In this document: one piece after another, positions 41,411 through 51,529 of the stretch
How the letters are laid out: each line of letters begins with the position of its first letter
Position numbering within the stretch: position 1 is the stretch's first letter
Origin: Prorocentrum cordatum
Lineage: Eukaryota; Sar; Dinophyceae; Prorocentrales; Prorocentraceae
NCBI GenBank assembly: GCA_963575745.1
Contig: CAUYUJ010007402.1
Coordinates: 84,501-148,500 of the forward strand
Direction: 5' to 3'
Length of the DNA stretch: 64,000 bases
Notes under the pieces: generated by a model
The model's input: only the letters and a program-made list of their open reading frames with translations
Told to the model about the DNA's origin: nothing
Databases searched by the model: none
Translations under genes and position numbers: made by a program

Positions 41411-43559
41411 TCATGCTCTTCTGAGTCCCGCGGGGCTGGCGTTGTCGCCGTCGAATCTCCCCGCGTGGATTAGGGGGTGGCGCGCGGCGCTGGCGAATCG
41501 GAGGGCGAGGGCCTGCGCTGGATCAGGGCGAACTTCCCCCAGTCTGCCCTCGCGGTCGGCACCCGCGATTGACCAGGCCAGCCCCGAGAGGTCCATGAGG
41601 GCCAGGATGCTCGCGGCGGCTAGGCGGGCCGGCGCGGGCAGTCCATCGCCGGGGTCTGGAGGCGCTGCCCGAAGCGGCGGGTTTGGGCGCATGCCTGGGT
41701 GGCCGGGGCGGCGCCGGTTCCAGCTGTGTTGCACTAGAATATCAAGGTTATGGCTCTGCTCCGGGGTACGTTCCGCCCCTCTGTTTGCATGTTCGCGCCA
41801 GGGACCTTCGGTGCGCTGGAGGATTTCCGTAGTGCCTCCTCTGCCTGTGACTCTGGAGTCGGCGACGCGCGGGCCGCTGGCTGGGCCGTCGCTCTCGCGG
41901 CTGCGTCGCCGGCCGGCGTCGGCGCGCCCTGCGGCGTCGATCCACAGTGCGTGGAGTGCTGAATTGTATTCTTCGTGCGCCCCGCTGGGCGCCGCCGACG
42001 TCGGCGGGGTCTGAGGGCCCGTCGTCGCCGGCAGCGGCGAGGCGGTCGTCTTCGGGCGACCAGCCGAGAGAGCGCGGGCACGTCGGGGGGTCCTCCGCTG
42101 GGGGGGCCACCGCCCGCAGGACGAAGGGGGGGCGCGGCTCATCCCTTCGCGAGCCAGGAGAGCTAGACGGGCGAGGGGATGGGGAGCCCGGGAGGGGGGG
42201 AGATAATAGGAAGGGGGATGAGGCGGCGCGATCGGGGAGGCGACTGCGCTCCACCCTGGGGTCGCGAGCGGCAGATCCTGATCGGCGGGGGCGGGTGATC
42301 CTGCGCGACGCGGGCACCCTGCCTGCCCTAGTAGAGCTGCGATTGGCGCCCCTGGCAGGCGAGCGCCGCACTCCTCCGCGTCTGCGGCTGGGCGTTCTGA
42401 GGCACCCCATCAAGGCGCCCTACGGTGGGGCTGCCACTTGGAGGGCCTGCTGCTGCCAGGGCTGCGCCCAAGCTGCGTGGCCCGCCCCCCGCTTGCTGCG
42501 CTGACTGCCCAGGGGCCCCCCCTGGGTCGGCGTCGCCAAGAAAGAGTCGGCCCTGCAGAGCCCCGGCTGCTGGCAGCAACCGCTTCGGAGGATACTGGGG
42601 GAGGGCCCCCCGCGTCCATCGCGGGGGGGCTGTCCTTCCACCGCACAGTTGTCCGGTTCAGGGCGCGGGCTTCCAGGGGCTGAGGTGGCTCTGCCGCGGA
42701 CACCCGTGCCTTCGAACAGCGATTCCCCCGCAGGGCGGCCGAGGGTCGTTGCCCCCGCGCACTGCGCCGCGCTGTGGGCCCCGGTTTGGCCAAGAGGAGA
42801 ACGGGTGTCAACCGAAGCGGGGCCCGCGGCTCCTGGGCCGCTTCCAGCGGCGGTCTCCATCGCCGCGTCGGCGCCGCACGGATTGCCGCAAGCTGGTTCT
42901 CTGCTGCCGGAGGCAGCCTCTTCTGAGGAGGCAGGGGGCGGGTCGTCCGCGCCCGCGGGGGGCGGCCGCCCACCCTCGGCGTCGCTGTCCTCGCCAGGCT
43001 GCGAGCTGTCCGCACCGGGCTGCACGCTGTCAGCACAAGGCTGCGCCCCGCCGGTGCCTCCACTGCCGCGGGGCGGCCCCATCCTGCCGCGGCCGCAGGC
43101 CGCCCCTACGCTGTTGCGGCGGGAGTTGCCTCTGGCAGTGCCCCCGGGGGGGGGGGGGCTGTCGCACCAGGGCCCCGCGCCCCTTCGTCGCCCCCCGAGG
43201 TCGCCCCCATCGCCGCGCCGCCGTGCAGATGACTCTGCGCAGCCAAAGCGACATCGCGCGAGATGCGCGCTCTGCCGCGTGCCCCGCCGTCGACGTCTGC
43301 TCTGCAGCTGAAGGCTGCCTCTTGAGGGCGTCAGAGGGAAGGTTCGGTGATGCGCCGAGGCTTGGACCTCAAAAGCCAAGAGTGCCTCGCTCGCCTGCGG
43401 GCGGATGGGGGGCGCCACTCTGGGGAGACCCGTCGCGGCTGAAGGCTGCCCTTCCTTCGCCAGCTGGGGGGGCGCCGCAGGGCCCCCCTCTTGCAGGGGG
43501 GGCCGGGCGGATCCCAAGCAGGGCGCCATCGTCCGCTGACCCCGCAGCTGGGTTGTCAA
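41411..43559 (-). other. GC-rich open frames, unassigned
   Basis: Minus-strand frames 41411-42142 (243 residues), 41748-42413 and 42420-43559 (379 residues), all low-complexity Arg/Pro/Ala/Gly. One part looks more ordered (PAPARLAAASILALMDLSGL, AWSIAGADREGRLGEVRPDP). The plus strand is also open for 399 residues (42425-43624), so base composition explains much of this. No domain on either strand. Confidence 0.25.
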
Positions 43560-44994
43560 GGTGGAGGTCGGCTTGGCATGCGCCCTGCGCGCCGCAAGGG
43601 CCCGGGGCTCTGGCGGTGGAGTGAGTCAGCGGCGCGTTGCTGACTCCAGGCGCTGAGATCAGGATTGGGCGAGACCCCCCCGCGATACCAACGTCTGCGG
43701 CGCCGGGGCCGTCGTGCACGCCCCCTCCAGGAGCGCGGGCCACTGGGGGGCCCTGAGGGTGGAGGGGAAGGTTGGGAGACATGGAGTCAAAGGTGAGGAG
43801 CAGAGGGGCAGTGCTGTCTTGCCTACCAGGATTGCATGGGCTACCAGGGCTACCAGGGTTGCGACTGAAGGTCGCTTCTTCTCTTGAATATCCCAGGCTT
43901 GTCCCGCGGGACCCGTCATCTCCTCGGCTGAAGGCCGACTTGTCATTCGTCCTTCCACCGGGGTGTGCGGGGTCGATCGGTGGATCCGACGTAAGAACGA
44001 TCGCTGTGAGGTCGGTCGGATCTACTTCTGCGCCTGGCGGCGAGGGTTGCCCAGGAGGGATCTGGGGCGGGGTGCTTTCCAGGGAAGAGCTACCTGCGGC
44101 CAGCGCTTGGACCCCCAGGCCCTGCACTAGGCTCATGCCCCCGCTCTGTCTTTTACTAGGGAGATCGGTGCCACGATCCGAGATCCCGCCCCCCATGGGG
44201 CTAAGCCTGACATGGCAGGCTGCTGCTGCGCCTCGCCGGGGCTGCGCCGCGAGCAGAGCAGGGCGATGGCCGGCCGCGACCAGAGGGGGGCGGCGCCCGA
44301 CCAGCGATGCGTCAGGCGCCCCCTTGAGAGTGGGAGACTTGTCAGAGAGAACCAGGCCCGCGAGACGGCTTGAGCCAAAGTCTACAGAACTGGTGGGGAT
44401 ACGCGAAGGGTCTAGAAATTGGTGAAAGGAACCCCGCGCCCTCAGGGGAAATTCGCCTTGGCGGCCGAACGCGCGAGGCCCGCCAACCAATCGACCAGCC
44501 AACCAGCCAGCCAACGGGCCCCTTCTCGCCGCTGGCGCGCGAGGGGGCCGCCAAACCCGTCGGGGCCACGGGCCTCTTCGGGCCGCTGGCGTGTGAGCGG
44601 GCCGCCGACGCCCAGCAGGGTCACCTGCCTCTCCGGGCGCGCGAGCGGGTCGCCGACCCCGTCGGGGCCACGGGCGCGTCAGCAGGTCGCCGGCCCCGTC
44701 AGGGCCACGGGCGCGCGAGCGGGCCGCCGACTGCCTTCGGGCCACGGGCGCGCGAGCGGGCCGCCGACCCCCAATGAGGCCACCGGCCTCGCTGAGCCGA
44801 CGGCGTGTAAGCGGGCCGCCGACCGCGCTCGGCGCCGACCTCCCTTCTCCTGTCAGCTCTCCTGGGCATTGTTCCTGGATGGGCTGGTGGGGATACTTTT
44901 TTGGTCGCGGCCGCGGGCGGGAGCGCACGCGGCGAGCCGTATGTCTGGGGCGCGGGCCTACTAATTGACAACAGGAGCAAACTAGCGAGGCCAC
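43369..44994 (-). other. 541-residue open frame, possible retroelement ORF1-like
   Basis: The longest uninterrupted non-satellite frame of this part. The N-terminal third is encoded by a ~45-bp minisatellite (Arg/Pro/Ala repeats). The rest is Ser/Pro/Gly-rich and disordered-looking (SSSLESTPPQIPPGQPSPPG, EVDPTDLTAIVLTSDPPIDP). It starts MASLVCSCCQLV. Codon pattern in the C-terminal two thirds looks less repeat-driven. No catalytic domain. It might be a gag- or ORF1-like protein; equally it may be non-coding. Confidence 0.25.
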
Positions 44995-45066
44995 TAGCGC
45001 GTCAGCGAAACGCCGACCCCCAACGGGGCCGATGGCGTGTCAGCGGGTGGCCGACCCCCAACGGGG
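44520..45066. repeat. ~45-bp GC minisatellite
   Basis: Units of GCGAGCGGGCCGCCGACCCC followed by GxCxGGGGCCACGGGCGCG. At least seven copies at 44530-44830 and two more at 44995-45066. Confidence 0.85.
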
Positions 45067-45400
45067 CAATATAGCAGTACATGCGAGCGAATATTTTGCA
45101 AGCTCACATTTAATGATAAATACTGTATGACGTAGATGACGATTTTGTATAACTAGTTATGATATATTACACAACATATCCTAACGAGCGGGCTAAGCTC
45201 TACAACTTGTTCCTTATGATAAGCCAAAGATAAAACATATATTATGTTGGGCTCGCTAACCTCTACAGATGATTGAAGATGATGTGGGATGTTGCGAGGT
45301 GATGCGAGATGGCGCGAAATGATGCCAGAGGCTGAGAACTTTGATCCATCTCCCGCTATCAACTCACAACATCCACCAGATGGGCCGCCCATCTAGGCAA
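45067..45400. other. AT-rich interval, no gene
   Basis: Noticeably AT-rich compared with neighbours (for example 45095-45245). No coding motif and no RNA gene recognised. Confidence 0.5.
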
Positions 45401-45434
45401 GGGGCCCGCGACGTCGGCGGGGGCCCGTGGGGGT

Positions 45435-45930
45435 CGGGGGGGGCCGTGGGGCCCGCGACTGGCGCCCTTCTTCGCTGCGCAGAAACGCACGGGCTGACCA
45501 AAAATCAGCGCCTGCGGCGGGCACTTGTCGGGGGCGTCCAAGAGGGGGGCGTCCAAGAGGGGGATGCGCAAGTCATGGCCGGATGCACGTGCGCGGCCGA
45601 GGGGGGTCAGGGAACGCCTTGAAACAAGAGGGGGGAGCCATGAAATCTGGCAGAATTCATGGCCCTGGCCGCCATATCCACACCCCCAGTCCTCGCCCCC
45701 CTCTTTGCCGGCAAATGCAAATGCTTAACCAAGAATCGGCACCTACGGCGGGCATCTGCCTCCGATTGAAAGCTCGACGGCGTTCAAGCTCCGGGCTTGC
45801 AAGAGAACCCCGTCGAGTGTTCGTTGTCGCCGCGGGGCCCGCGGTTGGCGCCAGCCTTGATTTGGCAGAAACGCGATGCCGATAAACAATCGGCGCGTGC
45901 GGCTGGCGTTTGTTTCCTATTGACATGTTG
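45435..45930. repeat. three diverged copies of a ~200-bp repeat
   Basis: The words CGACTGGCGCC/CGGTTGGCGCC, GCAGAAACGC and AATCGGCGC-TGCGGC-GGCA (the last with variations) appear in the same order near 45455-45530, 45720-45765 and 45838-45920. The middle copy is the most altered. Confidence 0.6.
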
Positions 45931-46030
45931 ATTGCGCCCAAAAGCGCGCCGGCGACGGGCTTTCAGAAAATTAGCCCGGCGAAAGACCCAACCATGCGTA
46001 GTTGTGAGTACCGCAATTGTGGAAATATTC

Positions 46031-46100
46031 CTCGGTGGCGCCCCCTATGGGGCCACGAACCACACGAAGGGCGTGCCGAAATGCGTGGCTGGGGCACACA
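46031..46100 (+). repeat. isolated diverged unit of the 90-bp satellite
   Basis: CTCGGTGGCGCCCCCTATGG, GGCCACGAA, AAGGGCGTGCCGAAATGCG match the 48.06-49.31 kb unit in order and orientation, about 2 kb before the array. Confidence 0.75.
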
Positions 46101-46439
46101 ACGCGAAGGAAAATTATATTTCTGATTACGAGAGACTGAACGCGGATGAGTCTGAGCGCGAGTGCGTCTGCTTGTGAATGGGATTGCGCGCGAGCGAGTC
46201 TATGTTCATGAATGGGAGCATGACCAAGCTCAGTGTAATTTCATATGAATGTGAACGGTTTGAGTATAACTGGTTCTGAGTACTTGTGAAATTGACTGTG
46301 GCCGCCGCGAGGAGCCCCCCCCCCAGAAATGCCAGCGGCAGCGCCCGCGCGCCGCGACGCCCGTGCCGGCGCCCCCCACGTGGATAGCGCCCGCTTTTCT
46401 TATTTTCCTTTGTCTTTGCCCGCGCACTCCAAAGTCCTA
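46101..46439. other. no gene seen
   Basis: Contains imperfect GAGTCTGAGCGCGAGTGCG- and GTGAATGG-like words at 46130-46230. No coding motif. Confidence 0.4.
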
Positions 46440-46705
46440 GGCCGCGGGCGCAGCGCAGCGCGGAGTCCCCGCGACGCGCGCAAGTCGCCGCGGAGGGGTC
46501 CCAGCGACGCGCGCGGGTCGTCCGCTGCGCGGAGCACAGAGAGCTAGCCGGCTGGCCGATTGCGGGCAAGGCTCCGGCCGCTGGGCAGAGCGACGACGGG
46601 CGAGCGAGGCGCTGGGCAGAGCGTCGCACGGAATCCCCGCGACGCGCGCTGGTCGCCCCGGAAGGGCCCCAGCGACGCGCGCGGGTCGTCCGCAGCGCGA
46701 AGCCA
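46440..46705. repeat. tandem duplication with ~173-bp spacing
   Basis: TCCCCGCGACGCGCGC, GGTCGCC, CCAGCGACGCGCGCGGGTCG and TCCGCxGCGCG occur in the same order at about 46468 and 46641. Confidence 0.8.
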
Positions 46706-46758
46706 GACAAGTAGTTGGACAGTCGAGAGAAGGCGCGGCTCGGGGGGGGACGCTCCTC

Positions 46759-47700
46759 AGGTCAGGCCTCGCGGATAAACTCAGTGAAGCCGAGCTCCAT
46801 GGCGAGGGCCGTCGCCTCCCTCCTGCGCCGCTTCGTGCGCGCCGCAAAGTGCTCCAGCTGCTTCCGCAAGCCCTCCGGCGGCCCTGCCAGGAAGAACTCG
46901 ACGCGCGGCGCCCGCATGAGCAGGAGTGGCGCGCGGCGCGCGAGAGCAGCACATAGAGCTCCAGCCACCAGTCGCCGTCCTCCTTCTTGCCGTTCGCGAC
47001 AACGTGGCGGCCGCAGTCCAGGACCACGCCTGGGCGACGTCAGCCGAGGGAGCAGTGCGCCGGGCAGCCGACGGCCCAGGGCGAGAGTCCGCAGGACCGA
47101 GGTCTGGCCGCGGACTGCTCGCGCCCCGGAGGTCTGGCCGTCCCCGGAGCGCCGTTCCCCCGCCCCGTCGCCTTCTCGCACGGTGCGCCCCTGGCACGCC
47201 ACCGTGGCGATGACCCTGCCGCGCGAGAACGGGAAGCCCGTCCAGGTGACCATGGAGGCGCGGAAGGTGAACGGCTCCGACGTGCGGGGCTCGATGAACA
47301 CCAGCGGGCCCGCGATGTCCCTCGCGGGGCTGTCGTCGTGGCGCTGCAGGTCGTCCACGAAGGGCGCGCTCGCGCACTTCTCCATGCGCACCCAGAACCC
47401 CAGCGGCAAGCGCCTCAGGTAGATATTATTCTCCCCGTCTCTCTCTGCTCTCTCGACGTCGTCCCGATCCCGAGGGCCCACGACGATGTGCACGATCTGC
47501 CCCTCGGCGTCCTTGACGAGGCCGTTCTTGAGGTCGAGCGCCTCCAGGAGTCGGATCCGCGCGCCCACGTGCACCAGGAGCAGTCCGTGCATGCCACCGG
47601 TATTCTTCGGGTTGGCACAGTTCATCATCTTGGCGGCGTCCTTGACGTTCATCGTCGGGGCAGACCTGTCGGCCGCCTGCACGAGGAAGAGGGGCTTCTT
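46759..47700 (-). pseudogene. PIF1-like DNA helicase, C-terminal fragment
   Basis: Part of a superfamily-1 5'-3' DNA helicase of PIF1 type, the enzyme family that unwinds structured DNA. In minus sense it begins near KKPLFLVQAADRSAPTMNVK. It continues GGMHGLLLVHVGARIRLLEA, GLVKDAEGQIVHIVVGP, LRRLPLGFWVRMEK, GPLVFIEPRTSEPF, TWTGFPFSRGRVIATVACQG and RTVREG. A 142-nt intron (47030-47171) then joins VVLDCGRHVV and DWWLELYVLLSRA. The next part, LLLMRAPRVEFFLAGPPEGL to GFTEFIRE, is one frame over, so a small deletion or indel near 46930-46940 breaks it. The stop is at 46759-46761. The ATPase N-terminal half (Walker motifs) is absent, replaced by repeats, so this is a truncated copy. Family assignment is from the ordered C-terminal motifs. 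Confidence 0.7.
47030..47171 (-). other. probable GC-AG intron in helicase fragment
   Basis: Exon 1 ends ...GAGAAG at 47172 and the intron starts GCGACG. It ends ...GCCCAG at 47030 and exon 2 starts GCGTGGTC. Removing 142 nt joins two different reading frames exactly, giving REGVVLD with the expected helicase spacing. GC donors are frequent in dinoflagellate genes. No branch point was looked for. Confidence 0.65.
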
Positions 47701-47706
47701 CAGGAC

Positions 47707-48055
47707 GATGGCCCTGTCCTTCTGAGCGACCGACCCACGTGCGACTGTCCGATAGCGGATGCGCAAGGCGCACGCCCCAACGAGCCCCCCCCCCCCACAA
47801 AAAAATCGAAAACAAATCTCGATGGTCTTGTCCTACTACGCACTCGAAAGCTCTCGACGAATGCCCACCCACCCCCGCGCGTCCTCCCCACCAGCCAACG
47901 TGCGACCCTCTGAACCACGCGAACGCAAAGCGAACGCTCCAACGAGTGCAGAACACAATTGCAAAAAATCCGCGATGGTCTTGTCCTTCTGAGCCACCGA
48001 CCTACGTGCGACCGTCCGATAGCGCATGCGCAAAGCGAACGCCCCAACGAGCCCC
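47707..48055. repeat. three diverged ~130-150-bp repeats
   Basis: Copies share ATGGxCxTGTCCTxCTGAGC, ACGTGCGACxGTCCGATAGC, GCATGCGCAAAGCGAACGC and CCAACGAG. They start near 47707, 47820 and 47974. The third runs directly into the 90-bp satellite. Confidence 0.7.
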
Positions 48056-49311
48056 CACGTGTGCGAACGCAGCCATTTGGGCCTTCGGTGGAACTCCTTA
48101 TGGGGCCACGAATCGTGTGAGCGTGTGCCGACATGGGTGCGGTGGGCGCATGCGAACGCAGCCACTGGAGCCTTCGGTGGAGATCCCCATGGGGCCACGA
48201 AACGTGTGAGGGGTGTGCCGAACTAGGTGCGGTGGGCGCATGCGAACGCAGCCACGGGGGCCTTCGGTGAGGCTCCCTATGGGGCCACGAAACGTGTGAT
48301 GGGGTGTGCCGAAATGGGTGCGGTGGGCGCATGCGAACGCAGCCACTGGGGCCTTCGGTGGAGCTCCCTATGGGGCCACGAAGCGTGTGAGGGGTGTGCC
48401 GAACTGGGTGCGGTGGGCGCATGCGAACGCAGCCACGGGGGCCTTGGGTGAGGCTCCCTATGGGGCCACGAAACGTGTGAGGGGTGTGCCGAAATGGGCG
48501 CGCGGTGGGCGCATGTGAACGCAGCCACTGGGGCCTTCGGTGGAGCTCCCTGTGGGGCCACGAAACGTGTGAGGGGTGTGCCGAATTAGGTGCGGTGGGC
48601 GCATGCGAAAGCAGCCACGGGGGCCTTCGGTGAGGCTCCCTATGGGGCCACGAAACGTGTGAGGGGTGTGCCGAAATCGGTGTGGTGGGCGCATGTCAAC
48701 GCAGCCACTGGGACCTTCGGTGGAGCTCCCTGTGGGGCCACGAAACGTGTGAGGGGTGTGCCGAAATCGATGCGGTGGGCGCATGTGAACGCAGCCACTG
48801 GGGCCTTCGGTGGAGCTCCCTATGGGGCCACGAAGCGTGTGAGGGGTGTGCCGAACTGGGCGCGGTGGGCGCATGCGATCGCAGCCACGGGGGCCTTGGG
48901 TGAGGCTCCCTATGGGGCCACGAAACGTGTGAGGGGTGTGCCGGACTGGGTGCGGTGGGCGCATGCGAACGCAGCCACGGGGGCTTTGGGTGAGGCCCCC
49001 TATGGGGCCACGAAACGTGTGAGGGGTGTGCCGAAATGGGTGCGGTGGGCGCATGTGAACGCAGCCACGGGGGCCTTCGGTGAGGCTCCCTATGGGGCCA
49101 CGAAACGTGTGAGGGGTGTGCCGAAATCGATGCGGTGGGCGCATGTGAACGCAGCCACTGGGGCCTTCGGTGGAGCTCCCTGTGGGGCCACGAAACGTGT
49201 GAGGGGAGCGCCGAAATCGATGCGGTGGGCGCATGCGAACGCAGCCACAGGGGCCTTCGGTGAGGCTCCCTATGGGGCCACGAAACGTGTGATGGGGTGT
49301 GCCGAATTGGG
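48056..49311. repeat. satellite array, 90-bp unit, 14 copies
   Basis: The unit is GTGGGCGCATGCGAACGCAG, CCACTGGGGCCTTCGGTGGA, GCTCCCTATGGGGCCACGAA and ACGTGTGAGGGGTGTGCCGAA plus a short variable end. GCAGCC boxes fall near 48069, 48155, 48246, 48338, 48429, 48521 and then every 90 bp to 49241. Because 90 is a multiple of three, both strands stay open (363 residues plus, 382 minus). Two alternating variants differ at the CTCCC/AGCTCC position (GTGAGGCTCCC or GTGGAGCTCCC). Confidence 0.95.
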
Positions 49312-49532
<221 letters not shown>

Positions 49533-50335
49533 AGGAAGGGGAGGAGGAGGAAGGAGGAGGAAGGAACGCGAGGCGACGTCTCTTCAAAACGAGGACTCAA
49601 CACCACAGGATGGTTGGGAAAAAGTCGTCCTCTTCATCTTTCTTATCTCTTTCGTTTTCTTCTGGCTCCGCAGGCGCCTAGGCGCCGCTCGCCATTTTCC
49701 AGATCAGAGCGTGACGCGCCGAGCCCAGTGCAGCCCCGCACTCCTATTCGCATCTGCGGGGGTTATGGCACACGTGAATATACACATATGCCTCTATATA
49801 TACATACGTACACAAGAATCGCGTCTCAAATCCCGCGCGCTTGCGCTTCGATGAAATGCACAGTCACTGACTTTTCAGGTGAGCTTCAAGAGCTCGTCTG
49901 AAAATTCGTCTGAAAAGTCAAAACCTTCGAAAAACGTTTTTTAATGTGTTACTATACAATGTGTGTGTGTCGACGCAAACGTGCGCATTAGAAGCCCTGA
50001 GAATGCCATCTGGGCCTCTCTCAAAACTAGGCACTGGCGGTAAACCGTCAACCAAGTTACCGCCGGTGGACTCGTAGAGCTTCTTAACATTAATACGCAT
50101 TCGATATATTACTTCTGCTTTCTCTCGATTTGTATTGCACCGTAACATCCAAAGGATCCGAATTGACTCCAACATTCCTTAGACGTCAACCCAAATCGAG
50201 AAACTCACGGCCGAGCATGAGTACTGGCTGCTTTCGTACCTGTCATGCTTCCAACAGTTGGAATACCAGCATCGTGAACACACCGCCACAATGGTTCCAT
50301 TATCTACAGATTTCATTATCGTCATCATTCTTGTG
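49533..50335. other. no gene seen
   Basis: Purine-rich GGAGGA tract to 49570, then mixed sequence with CATATA/TATATACATA words at 49775-49812 and a GTGTGTGTGTC run at 49958-49970. No coding motif. Confidence 0.45.
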
Positions 50336-50400
50336 CACAACAACAACATCATCATCACCATCACCATCACCATCACCATCACCATCACCATCACCATCAC

Positions 50401-50447
<47 letters not shown>

Positions 50448-50448
50448 G

Positions 50449-50487
<39 letters not shown>

Positions 50488-50660
50488 AGTCATAGTCATT
50501 ACAATCAGCATCGCCAGCACCACCAATATCATCACATGTTTTATCAACAGAATCGTCATCATCACTACCATCAGCATGTTTACTATCATCGTGATCACCA
50601 ACATCATCAGCATCATCGTCATCATCATCACCGTCGTCATCATCAACAGTATCAGTATCA
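50336..50660. repeat. ATC/ACC trinucleotide microsatellite
   Basis: About 320 bases of ATC, CATCACCATC and related triplets. It is the reverse complement, in type, of the GAT array at 49.3-49.5 kb. Confidence 0.95.
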
Positions 50661-51529
50661 GTATCTTTTCCTTCTCCTTTTCCTCCTCCTCTTCCTCCTT
50701 CGTCTCCTGCTTCCTTCTGCTGTCACATTCGCAGCAGTGAATCCAGACGAGCTGAGCACGCAAGCATGAACACAGCTCACATGAAAACCCGAAGAGCGAA
50801 TGAGAGAAACAGAGAGAGGGAGAGAGAGAGGGACAACACATAAAAATACCACTAAAAACAATCCAAACCACGGGATTGGAAAGAGCGCGAATTGCTTAGA
50901 TTGTCTCCTCTGCCAAGGTACGTTCCCACCATGATTTCGGAAAGAAGCGGCATCCACTCGCTAGGAGTGGGAGTAGCCATGAACAATACAGGAGAGATGA
51001 GGAGACAGTGAAACAGACGCGCACTGCGTGACCAGGCCACCCCGCGTCCTGTGGCTGACCCCATTTCAAGAAGCTCCCCACACGACTCCCGAGCAAATGG
51101 GATCGGAGAATCGGGCCGCACCGCCGATGCATCGGCAATGCATCGGCGCTGTAACGGCAACGTCAGTGATGTTTCGGTAACGTCGGCGCGGAGAAAATCC
51201 ACCCCAACTACTTCCAGCATCGCCGATCCATCGGCAATGCGGAGCAATCATCCGACCCCATCTACTTGGAACTCCCTTGGGAGGCTTGCACTTTATAACT
51301 AATCGAACATCCGGCGCGTACCCGAATGCCCGCAGGGCGCGAACACGCGCGCCCGGGCCGTCCAAAGCCATCTGCAAGGCAACGCGGCGCCCCCCCTCCC
51401 CACCCACATGCCGTCGGAGATCCCTGGACTAGCCCGCGCCCCCCTGGAATCCGCCGACCCCACAGGCGTGTGAGGTAAAAGGGCGGGACTCCCCACCACG
51501 CCCCCACCAAGCCCCGGCCCCGGCCACCT
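50661..51529. repeat. simple tracts and CATCGGC palindromes; no gene
   Basis: CTCCTC at 50680-50715 and GAGAGA at 50800-50832. The segment 51110-51245 contains GCCGATGCATCGGC (51123-51136, perfect palindrome), AATGCATCGGC and CGCCGATCCATCGGC. The remainder has no coding motif. Confidence 0.6.

Noticed and set aside
42425-43624. 399-residue plus-strand gene
   Set aside because: Low-complexity Arg/Pro/Ala sequence opposite an equally open minus strand; no motif.
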